Source: Acidobacteriaceae bacterium
Lineage (GTDB): Bacteria; Acidobacteriota; Terriglobia; Terriglobales; Acidobacteriaceae
DNA: 15,891 nt
Direction: 5' to 3'
Assembly: GCA_003156495.1 (NCBI GenBank)
Contig: PMHC01000328.1
Location: 3,148 to 19,038, forward strand
How positions within the stretch are numbered: the first letter of the stretch is position 1; each line of letters opens with the position of its first letter. Below, piece after piece: positions 1 to 7,015 of this stretch. The notes under the pieces were generated by a model. That model did not search any database. It saw only the letters and a program-made list of their open reading frames with translations, and was not told the origin of the DNA. The position numbers and the translations under genes are program-made.

Positions 1-1406
1 GCGGCGGCATGATCAAGATCGTGAACAACACGGTGCCGGCAGCGCTATTCAAGCTGGGTTATTCGGATGGAACGATCGACGCTATTGTCAGCTACATTGA
101 CGCGACGGGTACGATCGAAGGCGCGCCGGGAATTAAGCCCGAGCATCTGGCGGTCTTCGATTGCAGCCTGAAGCCGGCCAAAGGCACGCGCTCGATTCAC
201 TACATGGGGCACATCAAGATGATGGCCGCGGCGCAACCGTTTTTGTCGGGTGCGATTTCAAAAACGGTGAACCTGCCGCACGAGGCGACGGTAGAAGAAG
301 TCGCCGAGGCTTATATGGCCAGTTGGCGGCTGGGTAACAAGGCCATCGCCATCTACCGCGACGGTTCGAAGGGCACGCAGCCGCTGAACACCAGCCTGGA
401 CGCGAAGAAAGAACCGACGGCGGCCGATGTGGCCGGTGGTCGCGTGCTGTCGCAGTTGGCGGCCTCGCAGCCGGCGGCGGCGGCGGACCTGAAGGCGCTG
501 GCGCAGGAGCCGGGCAAGGTGGAGGTGAACGCCAAGCAGTTGGCGGCCGCGGCGCAGGCCTTTCAAAAGGAGCTGGACGAGATTGCCAAAGCGGCCGCGG
601 TGCCGGTGTTGAAGGCCACGGCGCTCGACAGCGAGCGGGAAAAAGAAGAAGAGCAGGATTTGAATGCTCCGCCGCGCGCGGTGCGCCACCGCCTGCAAGA
701 GGAGCGCCCCTCGATCACGCACAAATTTTCGATCGCCAACCACGAGGGCTACATCACCGTGGGACTTTATCCCAACGGGCAGCCGGGCGAGATTTTCATC
801 CGCATGGCCAAGGAGGGATCGACCATCTCCGGGTTGATGGATGCCTTCGCGACCTCGGTTTCGCTCGCGTTGCAGCATGGCGTGCCGCTCAAGATTTTGT
901 GCGAGAAGTTCGCGCACACGCGCTTCGAGCCTTCGGGCTGGACGGGCAATCCGCAGATCGGTTTTGCCAAGAGCCTGATGGACTACATCTTCCGCTGGCT
1001 GCATCTGCGATTTCTGTCGGGTGAGCAGTTGACGCTCTTCGCCGGCTTTGCGCCCAAGCCGCAGGAGTTGCCGGAAGCGCCGAGCCTGATTCCCGATGCC
1101 GAGGAGGAGAACACAACGCCGCCTCTGATCGCGCGACTGGAAGAGACGGCCAAGCGGTTGAACGCGGTGGCGAGATCGCAGTCGGGCGGCGGTATTGCGC
1201 CGGAAGCAGAGGCCAAAGGCGGACAGACAGCGACCGGACCTGCGCCGAGCCTGGAGGATCGTGGCATCTACCATGCCAGCGAGGCGATGCGCGATATGTA
1301 CGAAATGGGCGACGCGCCGAGCTGCTCGGTTTGCGGTGCGATCATGGTGCGCAACGGGAGCTGCTACCGCTGCATGAGCTGCGGGTCAACGAGCGGTTGC
1401 AGTTAG
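1..1406 (+). CDS. nrdJ: Vitamin B12-dependent (class II) ribonucleotide reductase, C-terminal part (partial gene)
   Basis: This is the 3' end of the adenosylcobalamin-dependent ribonucleotide reductase, which makes deoxyribonucleotides from ribonucleotides in the cytoplasm. The frame is open to the left edge (first full codon at base 3), so the gene starts outside the window and the first Met at 9 is internal. The visible part holds the end of the catalytic barrel (FDCSLKPAKGTRSIHYMGH and QPFLSGAISKTVNLP, about 165-290), then an Ala/Gln/Glu-rich linker (about 390-660). Next comes a TSCPD-type domain (SITHKFSIANHEGYITVGLY onward, about 710-1030), a second acidic/Ala-rich stretch, and a terminal cysteine cluster with CSVCG and CYRCMSCGSTSGCS (about 1321-1404). 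In this family the terminal cysteines bind zinc and/or relay reducing equivalents to the active site. The gene is followed by a strong intrinsic terminator. Identification is secure; only the N-terminal boundary is unknown. Confidence 0.95.
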   Translation, partial: GGMIKIVNNTVPAALFKLGYSDGTIDAIVSYIDATGTIEGAPGIKPEHLAVFDCSLKPAKGTRSIHYMGHIKMMAAAQPFLSGAISKTVNLPHEATVEEVAEAYMASWRLGNKAIAIYRDGSKGTQPLNTSLDAKKEPTAADVAGGRVLSQLAASQPAAAADLKALAQEPGKVEVNAKQLAAAAQAFQKELDEIAKAAAVPVLKATALDSEREKEEEQDLNAPPRAVRHRLQEERPSITHKFSIANHEGYITVGLYPNGQPGEIFIRMAKEGSTISGLMDAFATSVSLALQHGVPLKILCEKFAHTRFEPSGWTGNPQIGFAKSLMDYIFRWLHLRFLSGEQLTLFAGFAPKPQELPEAPSLIPDAEEENTTPPLIARLEETAKRLNAVARSQSGGGIAPEAEAKGGQTATGPAPSLEDRGIYHASEAMRDMYEMGDAPSCSVCGAIMVRNGSCYRCMSCGSTSGCS

Positions 1407-1439
1407 GCGCGACCTCAGTTAGAAATAGCCGCGCAAGTC

Positions 1440-1476
1440 AATCGGCTGGGAGGCATAGGCTTCCTAGCCGATTTTT
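1440..1476 (+). terminator. Rho-independent terminator of nrdJ
   Basis: Arms 1440-1453 and 1460-1473 pair over 14 positions (AATCGGCT against AGCCGATT at the base, then GGGAGG against CTTCCT with two G-U pairs) around a 6-nt loop, and the stem runs into TTTTT (1472-1476). It lies 34 bases after the nrdJ stop and has the textbook stem plus U-tract form. Confidence 0.88.
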
Positions 1477-1589
1477 GTCTGGCTTGCGGTTGCGCGGGCG
1501 ATGCGCGAAAGGAGACAGCGCAATTCTTCTTTCGACGGTCCGAGAATTTATTCTGAAAAGTTGGGATGCAACAAGGAAACGAGGGACAG

Positions 1590-2102
1590 ATGGAGCCAAT
1601 TTCTGAATTGTTGAAATTCGCCGCACATGCGCCGATCCGTAAAAGCGCGATGACCAATCTGGGTGTTCTTAACGAGGCATATGCCTACGCCAAGCCGAGT
1701 GCATTTTCGCGCGGGATGAGAATCGATTTAAACGGCTTGGTTATTTTGCTTATCTCAGGCACGGCCAGCATCGACGAACAGGGTGTGAGCGTACACGTTG
1801 GCGACTTTCGCGCCCAGATGCGGCGCACGCTCGAGAATATTGCCGGATTGCTGGCGAGCGAGGGCGCGAGCTGGCACGATGTGGTGCGCACCAGTTGCTA
1901 TCTGCGCGATATTGAGCGTGACTATGATGCTTTTAATGAAGAAAGGACGGCGTTTTATAAAGAGCAGGGGTTGGATCCGCTGCCGGCCTCGACGGGAATT
2001 CAGGCGACGCTATGCCGGCCTGAACTGCTGATCGAGATTGAAGCGATCGCCATGTTCCGCAATGAAGTTCCGGACGGCGCGGGCGCGGCCAGGAAAGCGT
2101 AG
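1590..2102 (+). CDS. RidA/YjgF/UK114-family protein, divergent (no catalytic Arg)
   Basis: The protein (170 aa from the chosen start) belongs to the Rid superfamily, whose archetype RidA hydrolyses reactive enamine/imine intermediates of amino-acid metabolism in the cytoplasm. The fold is recognised from LLISGTASIDEQG, the helix QMRRTLENIAGLLASEGASWHDVVRTSCYLRD, and the C-terminal PASTGIQATLCRPELLIEIEAIAM. Aligned back from the shared EIEAIA, the position of the catalytic Arg of RidA (R-S-x-V in TdcF/RidA) is Ser here (S-T-G-I-Q). Known members without this Arg (Rid4-Rid7 type) lack the enamine deaminase activity. The N-terminus is about 50 residues longer than in RidA, and SGTASI resembles Rid-like chorismatase domains. 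ATG 1590 is preferred over the in-frame ATG at 1566 because AGGGA (1582-1586) precedes it, though with only 3 nt spacing. The gene stands alone after the nrdJ terminator. Family is confident; substrate unknown. Confidence 0.85.
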   Translation: MEPISELLKFAAHAPIRKSAMTNLGVLNEAYAYAKPSAFSRGMRIDLNGLVILLISGTASIDEQGVSVHVGDFRAQMRRTLENIAGLLASEGASWHDVVRTSCYLRDIERDYDAFNEERTAFYKEQGLDPLPASTGIQATLCRPELLIEIEAIAMFRNEVPDGAGAARKA

Positions 2103-2161
2103 CGCGGCGGGAAGGAGCGAAACACAAACGCGATGAAAAATTCTCCTGCGGGCTTAAATCT

Positions 2162-2206
2162 CTTCGGGACTAATTCCCCGCTGCGCTTGCGGCGGGGTAG
2201 TTCATT
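2162..2206 (+). repeat. Leader hairpin repeat, copy 1 (upstream of the DeoR gene)
   Basis: This is the first of two related sequences; the other is at 6972-7015. By eye 36 of 46 alignment columns are identical, including an uninterrupted 16-nt match (2184-2199 with 6993-7008). Inside it 2176-2184 pairs with 2189-2197 to give a 9-bp stem (CCCCGCTGC / GCGGCGGGG, one G-U) around a GCTT loop. It sits between the Rid-like gene and the DeoR gene. No T-run follows, so it is not a classical terminator; it may be an untranslated structured element, an attenuator or the scar of a recombination event. Confidence 0.65.
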
Positions 2207-2211
2207 ATATT
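2206..2211 (+). promoter_or_regulatory. Possible -10 box of the DeoR gene, leaderless start
   Basis: TATATT lies so that transcription would begin at or next to the ATG at 2218. No Shine-Dalgarno sequence precedes that ATG and the 20 bases before it are almost all A/T. No convincing -35 is seen (TTGCGG at 2187 is only 13 nt away and lies in the hairpin), so this is tentative. Confidence 0.3.
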
Positions 2212-2217
2212 AAAAAT

Positions 2218-3003
2218 ATGGCTTCTGATTTAAACTTTCGCTCAGAACAAATCATGCGCTTGCTTTTGCGTAGGGGATCGGCAAGCAACAAAGACATTTT
2301 GGCGGCAGTTGGCTCATCTGGCCCTAGCATTCGTCGAGATTTGTCTCGTCTTGAATTACTCGGCTTAATTCATCGTACGCATGGAGGTGCCGAGTTAGTG
2401 GGGCCGTTGATGTACGAGCCTTTCCGCTACGATAGCTCATTTCAGATGCGCAAAAATCGCTTTGAAAACGAAAAGCGACGTATTGGACTAGCTGCCGCCG
2501 ATTTAGTGCAGGAAAATGAAGTGATTGGCTTAACGGCAGGTACTACAACTACAGCCGTTGAGCGCGCCTTGCGCTATCGTAAAAATCTAAAGATTGTGAC
2601 TAATGCAATGAATATTGGCATGGAATTAAGCAATCAGGCTAATATTTGCACTTATCTTACTGGCGGCATGTTGAAATGGACTTGGACTTTTTCTTTAATT
2701 GGTCCAGCGGCATTAGACTTTATCGATGATATTCATCTTGACAGGCTTTTTTTAAGTGTTGTAGGTCTGGACATTAAAGGCGGAATTACTACACTTGAAG
2801 AAGAAGAAGCTGTTCTTTTTCGTAAAATGGTCGAGCACTCTCGTCAAGTAGTGGTTGTAGCGGACTCAAGCAAAATAGGCAACGTAAGTAAAGCCTTTAT
2901 ATGTTCAATTAAAAAGATTGATTTAATTATTACTGATACCGGTCTATCAAAAGCGAATACTAAACGACTCCACAATTCGGGTCTTGATGTCTTATGCGTT
3001 TGA
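2218..3003 (+). CDS. DeoR-family transcriptional regulator (sugar-phosphate responsive)
   Basis: The 261-aa protein has the normal length and two-domain build of DeoR/GlpR regulators, cytoplasmic DNA-binding proteins that usually repress sugar genes until a phosphorylated sugar binds. Residues about 7-60 form the winged helix-turn-helix (RSEQIMRLLLRRGSASNKDI through SIRRDLSRLELLGLIHRTHGG). Residues about 85-255 are the DeoRC sugar-isomerase-like domain, with the phosphate-binding TAGTTTT at 106-112, NAMNI, TGG, LSVVGLD and QVVVVADSSKIG. Codon use is strikingly AT-rich: bases 2641-2700 have 20 G/C in 60, while a sample from the GH20 gene (10381-10440) has 40 in 60, which points to a foreign or recently acquired origin. 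No Shine-Dalgarno sequence precedes the ATG. It is divergent from nothing and lies 218 bases upstream of the TonB receptor on the same strand, so that receptor is its likeliest target. The effector sugar cannot be told. Confidence 0.9.
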   Translation: MASDLNFRSEQIMRLLLRRGSASNKDILAAVGSSGPSIRRDLSRLELLGLIHRTHGGAELVGPLMYEPFRYDSSFQMRKNRFENEKRRIGLAAADLVQENEVIGLTAGTTTTAVERALRYRKNLKIVTNAMNIGMELSNQANICTYLTGGMLKWTWTFSLIGPAALDFIDDIHLDRLFLSVVGLDIKGGITTLEEEEAVLFRKMVEHSRQVVVVADSSKIGNVSKAFICSIKKIDLIITDTGLSKANTKRLHNSGLDVLCV

Positions 3004-3074
3004 ATAAATAAATTGCAGCGATGCCCATTATTTTGTAATTGTCTCTTGATCTAAAGCAAAGAAAAATATCAACA

Positions 3075-3090
3075 TAAAATCTTTATTTTA
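3075..3090 (+). other. AT-only inverted repeat after the DeoR gene
   Basis: TAAAAT (3075-3080) and ATTTTA (3085-3090) are exact inverted copies around CTTT. The stem is all A/T and therefore weak; it could be a protein site upstream of the receptor promoter rather than a terminator of the DeoR gene. Confidence 0.3.
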
Positions 3091-3096
3091 AAAACA

Positions 3097-3125
3097 TTGC
3101 CAGTGTGAGCGTTTTGCCGTAAAAT
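3097..3125 (+). promoter_or_regulatory. Sigma-70-like promoter of the TonB receptor gene
   Basis: TTGCCA (3097-3102) and TAAAAT (3120-3125) each match the housekeeping consensus at 5 of 6 bases and are separated by exactly 17 nt. Transcription would start near 3132, leaving a leader of about 90 nt before the ATG at 3222. The palindrome at 3106-3130 covers the spacer and the -10, which is what a repressor site would do. Confidence 0.6.
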
Positions 3126-3130
3126 GCTCA
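3106..3130. promoter_or_regulatory. 25-bp palindromic operator candidate over the receptor promoter
   Basis: The half-site TGAGCGTTTTGC (3106-3117) is matched by the reverse complement of 3119-3130 (TGAGCATTTTAC) at 10 of 12 positions, with C3118 in the middle. It occupies the spacer and all of the -10 box of the promoter at 3097-3125, so a bound protein would block RNA polymerase. The regulator encoded 100 bases upstream (DeoR family) is the obvious candidate to bind it; that link is inference. Confidence 0.6.
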
Positions 3131-3146
3131 ACTAAAGAAAAAAGCA

Positions 3147-3166
3147 GAAAATACAAGCGTATTTTT
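3147..3166 (+). other. Stem-loop in the receptor mRNA leader
   Basis: AAAATAC (3148-3154) pairs with GTATTTT (3159-3165) around AAGC, extended by one G-U pair, and ends in a T-run. It falls about 15 nt after the predicted transcript start, in the untranslated leader. It could be a weak early terminator or attenuator, or stabilise the 5' end. Confidence 0.35.
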
Positions 3167-3210
3167 GGACAATGTGCAATTTATATTGACAACGGCAAGA
3201 TGATTTATTT

Positions 3211-3216
3211 GGAGGT
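3211..3216 (+). promoter_or_regulatory. Shine-Dalgarno site of the TonB receptor gene
   Basis: GGAGGT lies 5 nt before the ATG at 3222, a near-ideal ribosome-binding site that fixes the start of the receptor reading frame. Confidence 0.85.
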
Positions 3217-3221
3217 AACAA

Positions 3222-6200
3222 ATGTGTAGCATCCGGTGTATCCCCATTCGGTTTTATCCCCCTTCGTTAGCTATTCGCGCGCTTATTTGTTGCATTCTCG
3301 CCTTATGCACGGCTCTATCGGTGCCTGCTCAAGCAGGCCGTGGCGCGATCAATGGCACAATTACCGATTCTACCGGGGCAATTATTCCTGGAGTCACCGT
3401 GACCTTGAGCAATCGCGCCACTGGATTTACTCAGCACGCGGTAACTACGGCCGCCGGTCTCTACAGCTTTATCTCCCTTAATCCTGGGCAATACACGGTT
3501 ACTGCGAACCAAAAAGGCTTCGAGTCAATCGCCCGGAACAATGTTTCCGTCACCGTCGATCAAGTTACTGCCGTCAACATTGCGCTACCTGTGGGAGCGG
3601 CGACCGAGGTGGTCAACGTAAATAGCTCAGTAGACTTAGTTGAATCCACCAATTCCACCGTAGGCCAGCTCATCGCTGCCGAAACAATTAATCGCGTTCC
3701 TCTGCTGACCCGCAACGTATTCGATCTGGTTCAACTTAGCGCTGGCGTTACTCCTGCCAACGGCGCGCCCAATTCATCGAGCTCTTACGCGATCCAAAAC
3801 ATTTCTAGCGGCCGTCCCGGTGTGGATGTTTCTTCCTACACTATCAACGGTGCCATTGTGGGGTCGGTTTACTATATGGTGGATGGCAGTCCACTGGGTG
3901 TTGCCGAAAACAACGTCGGCGCAATCATCCCTGCGCTTGATCTTCCGGAAGACGGCGTACAAGAAACGCGCGTAGAAACCCAGAACACGTCGGCCTCTTA
4001 TCAGAGTGGTGGCGCTGGTGTCATTAGCCTGGTCAGCAAGAGCGGTACAAACCAATTCCATGGTGATGCTTTCGGAATTTTTCGCCCGGATGTTTTGGCG
4101 GCCAACGAATACTTCAACAAGAAGAGCCAAGTTAGTGGTGGAACAGCCAACACTCCGCCATCGTTTCATCGCTATCAAGAGGGCGGTGCCATCGGTGGCC
4201 CGATTCTGCACAACAAACTCTTCTTTTTCGCCGATTACGAGGCCACGCAGCAGCAGCAGTACGATGGCTCAAATACCTTTACCGTGCCAACCACTGCTGA
4301 GCGTTCCGGAGACTTCTCCAGCGACAGCTTTACCATCTACGATCCGCTGCTAGCAAACAACGCGGACGGTACGCGTCAAGCTTTTCCCGGTAACAAGATC
4401 ATCAATCCCAATCCAATCGCAAAAAAGTTTCTTGCGGAGATGCCCAAGTGCAACGTGGGCTCGAATTGTGACTCGGCAACCGATGGAACGTTAGACAACT
4501 TTTACTTACCAGGTCTCGACCCCACTACTGCGCATCGCTTTGACGCTCGCATGGATTGGACGCAGAGCGAGAAACAACACATCTTCGGGCGCTTTTCTTT
4601 TGATCGCCTCTTTACGTCTGGTTTCAATGCCTTTGGCAATATGTGGGATCTAAATTATGCCCAGAACATCACTAATGGGCGCAATATCCTACTCGCTGAC
4701 GATCTAACACTGAAATCTTCCGCGGTTTTGCAACTGCGCTACTCTTTCACTCGCCATTTTGAGAATCAGGGTGGCGATCCTGGGCAGGTGGGCTACGATA
4801 TCACTTCACTGGGATTCCCCTCGTCCTTGGCGGCGCAGGAAACGTATAAATTGCTACCTTTCATGTTGTTTGACGATGCGGGTGGCGGCGTCGGCGGTAC
4901 GGCAAATGACAATACTTTTCGGTATGCCAGCGAAAATAGCGATGCGAATGCCACAATGACCAAAATGTGGGGCAAGCAGGAGATCTCTACCGGTTTTGAA
5001 TACATGAAGCGATTTCTTAACGTCGGCCAACCCGGATCGCCATCCGGCGCATATGCTTTCGACATTTCGGCGACAGATCAGAGCGTTGCCTCTCAACTCG
5101 GCGGCAGCGATTTTGCTTCGGCACTTATCGGTATGGGATCAACACCTGGCACGGAATCAAATGATTATGCCAGCTTCTCGAAAGATTTGTTTGCGGCCGA
5201 GACGAGTCCATACTATGCAGCCTTTGTTGAGGATACCTACCGGCCGAACACAAAGCTAACCATTACCGCTGGCTTACGCTGGGACATCTTTGGCGGACGC
5301 AATGAGCGGCATAACCGCCTGGAGTATTTCGATCCAACAGCGTCGGCTACCTCAGGCGGCGTTGACTACACTGGAGCAGAATCCTACGCCAACAACAACA
5401 ACCGTACGCCATTTACGACTAACATGAAAGATTTTAGCCCTCGTCTTGGCGTTTCCTGGCAGCCGGTTAACCGCATGGTGGTTCGCGCCGGCGGCGGCTT
5501 CTACTACGGTCCCAGCACGCATATGGTAGCCAGTGCCACTATGAATAGCGATGGCTTCTCGGTAAACACATATTGGAATGCCACCTGTTATAACTCCTAC
5601 GGCAACACCACTTACTATGGCACACCGACCTGTGTAAATGGAGCGGGCACGGCGACGGCCAGTATAACTGGCGATTATTCACTGAGCAATCCTTTTCCCA
5701 ACGGTGTTAATCAACAGCTCAGTTCGCCGAGCGGGTTGGCAAACAACTTAGGCACAACCCTAAATACCATGCTTCACTCGCAGCGTACACCGCTGACGTA
5801 TAACTATAACATTGGCGTGGAATATGAGCTGCCACACCAGATTGTTCTTAGTGCTGGCTATGTCGGTAGCCGCGGCTTATTTATTCCTCTCGGTCTCGTT
5901 GACTTTAACGTGCTCGACCTGGGCACCATTCAAAAATACGGCGCAGCACTTTGCGTCGATAGTTCAAATGCTTCCTGCCAAACGGTGACCAATAAATGGG
6001 CAAATATCCAACCCTCAACCAACGCCAACTACGGCGCTTCAACTGTTCCACTGTGGGTCTCCCTGCAGGCGTTTCCGCAATTTGGCAACGGCAGTTACGG
6101 TTCAGGTAACGGCGTCGTCGTACATGGTTATCCGGCGGGCGACTCCGAGTACCATTCGCTTCAGACCAAAGTACAAAAGCGACTTACCGAACACTTCACG

Positions 6201-6899
6201 GCTCTGGCCAGCTTTACTTGGGCCAAGCTGATGACTGATGATGGCAATCCTCCATTGGCGTTTGTCGGTTCGCACGCAGGTGCGCCTCAGGACTGGAGAA
6301 ATCTTAGCCTTGAGCATTCGATTAGCCCACAGGATGTGAAGTATCAGTTTACGGGGCATGTTTCGTACGATTTGCCGATTGGCCACGGCCGCGCCGTCAA
6401 CCTGAACGGCGTGGGAGATAAGTTTGCTGGCGGCTGGACGGCTAATGCCATCCTTTACCTGAGCACTGGCGTACCCATTGCTTCGCCAACCTCTGGCGTT
6501 TCGCCTGCTTACTTGAATCAAAGGGCAAATCTAAATTGCGATCCAGGCAAGCATGCGCCGCACACTGCCAGCAAGTGGTTCGACTCCTCTTGCTTCTCAG
6601 TTCCTTCGTCGTTGTTCGTGGCGGGTACAGCTCCGGCTTATCTCGACCATGTGCGCACGATGGGTGCGCGAGATCTCGACATTTCTCTATATAAAATTCT
6701 AGCTTTAAGGAAAGAGAAAGAACTTCGCTTCGAGATTTCGTCCTATAACATTGCTAACCATGCGCAACTTGGCGCGCCGTCGGTTCCCACCATCACTCAA
6801 GTTAATAGTTCGGCATCCCAAGCCGCGACCTTCGGTAAAATCACCTCAACGATCAATAGCCCTCGTCAATTCCAATTCGGCTCTCGATTTACGTTCTGA
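3222..6899 (+). CDS. TonB-dependent receptor, Oar-like, with carboxypeptidase-regulatory-like N-domain
   Basis: This 1225-aa outer-membrane protein would import a bulky ligand, here probably an oligosaccharide, using energy from the TonB/ExbBD complex. A signal peptide covers residues about 1-39 (hydrophobic IRALICCILALCTALSVP, cleavage after AQA). Residues about 40-125 form a beta-sandwich carboxypeptidase-regulatory-like domain (GAINGTITDSTGAIIPGVTV, TTAAGLYSFISLNPGQYTV). The plug follows (about 130-280, including TINRVPLLTRNVFDLVQLSA and GGAGVISLVSKSGTNQFHG), then a long beta-barrel. The chain ends FQFGSRFTF, the aromatic C-terminal signal of outer-membrane proteins inserted by BAM. Size and order match the Oar-like receptors abundant in Acidobacteriota. 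The gene is visibly less GC-rich than the glycosidase genes downstream and groups in composition with the DeoR gene before it. It has its own promoter and operator-like palindrome. No SusD-type lipoprotein lies next to it. Family is secure; ligand is inferred from neighbours only. Confidence 0.95.
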   Translation: MCSIRCIPIRFYPPSLAIRALICCILALCTALSVPAQAGRGAINGTITDSTGAIIPGVTVTLSNRATGFTQHAVTTAAGLYSFISLNPGQYTVTANQKGFESIARNNVSVTVDQVTAVNIALPVGAATEVVNVNSSVDLVESTNSTVGQLIAAETINRVPLLTRNVFDLVQLSAGVTPANGAPNSSSSYAIQNISSGRPGVDVSSYTINGAIVGSVYYMVDGSPLGVAENNVGAIIPALDLPEDGVQETRVETQNTSASYQSGGAGVISLVSKSGTNQFHGDAFGIFRPDVLAANEYFNKKSQVSGGTANTPPSFHRYQEGGAIGGPILHNKLFFFADYEATQQQQYDGSNTFTVPTTAERSGDFSSDSFTIYDPLLANNADGTRQAFPGNKIINPNPIAKKFLAEMPKCNVGSNCDSATDGTLDNFYLPGLDPTTAHRFDARMDWTQSEKQHIFGRFSFDRLFTSGFNAFGNMWDLNYAQNITNGRNILLADDLTLKSSAVLQLRYSFTRHFENQGGDPGQVGYDITSLGFPSSLAAQETYKLLPFMLFDDAGGGVGGTANDNTFRYASENSDANATMTKMWGKQEISTGFEYMKRFLNVGQPGSPSGAYAFDISATDQSVASQLGGSDFASALIGMGSTPGTESNDYASFSKDLFAAETSPYYAAFVEDTYRPNTKLTITAGLRWDIFGGRNERHNRLEYFDPTASATSGGVDYTGAESYANNNNRTPFTTNMKDFSPRLGVSWQPVNRMVVRAGGGFYYGPSTHMVASATMNSDGFSVNTYWNATCYNSYGNTTYYGTPTCVNGAGTATASITGDYSLSNPFPNGVNQQLSSPSGLANNLGTTLNTMLHSQRTPLTYNYNIGVEYELPHQIVLSAGYVGSRGLFIPLGLVDFNVLDLGTIQKYGAALCVDSSNASCQTVTNKWANIQPSTNANYGASTVPLWVSLQAFPQFGNGSYGSGNGVVVHGYPAGDSEYHSLQTKVQKRLTEHFTALASFTWAKLMTDDGNPPLAFVGSHAGAPQDWRNLSLEHSISPQDVKYQFTGHVSYDLPIGHGRAVNLNGVGDKFAGGWTANAILYLSTGVPIASPTSGVSPAYLNQRANLNCDPGKHAPHTASKWFDSSCFSVPSSLFVAGTAPAYLDHVRTMGARDLDISLYKILALRKEKELRFEISSYNIANHAQLGAPSVPTITQVNSSASQAATFGKITSTINSPRQFQFGSRFTF

Positions 6900-6971
6900 G
6901 TCGTTGTCGAATGAAGTATTTTGCGAGTGGTACGTCAACTACAATTTAGCTCATGTTATGTTTTTTAATTT

Positions 6972-7015
6972 CTTCCAGGACCAATTCTTTGCCGCTTGCG
7001 GCGGGGTATCTCATT
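6972..7015 (+). repeat. Leader hairpin repeat, copy 2 (after the receptor gene)
   Basis: This is the second copy of the sequence at 2162-2206. Here 6987-6994 pairs with 6999-7006 (CTTTGCCG / CGGCGGGG) around a CTTG loop. The CCCC of copy 1 has become CTTT, yet pairing to GGGG is kept through G-U pairs, which suggests the RNA structure matters or did. The copy is joined directly to codon 168 of a DeoR-type coding sequence. Confidence 0.65.

Noticed and set aside
258..1274. Long open frame on the minus strand opposite nrdJ
   Set aside because: Its translation is Arg-rich low-complexity sequence typical of the complement of a GC-rich gene, and it has no recognisable domain; the plus-strand NrdJ reading is certain.
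3186..3191. TTGACA just before the receptor gene, as a -35 box
   Set aside because: A -10 box at the right distance would fall on the Shine-Dalgarno sequence and start codon; the TTGCCA/TAAAAT pair at 3097-3125 is properly spaced.
2162..7015. Classical transposon or insertion sequence around the DeoR-receptor block
   Set aside because: No transposase or integrase gene and no terminal inverted repeats are seen; the flanking copies are direct, imperfect and look like gene leaders.
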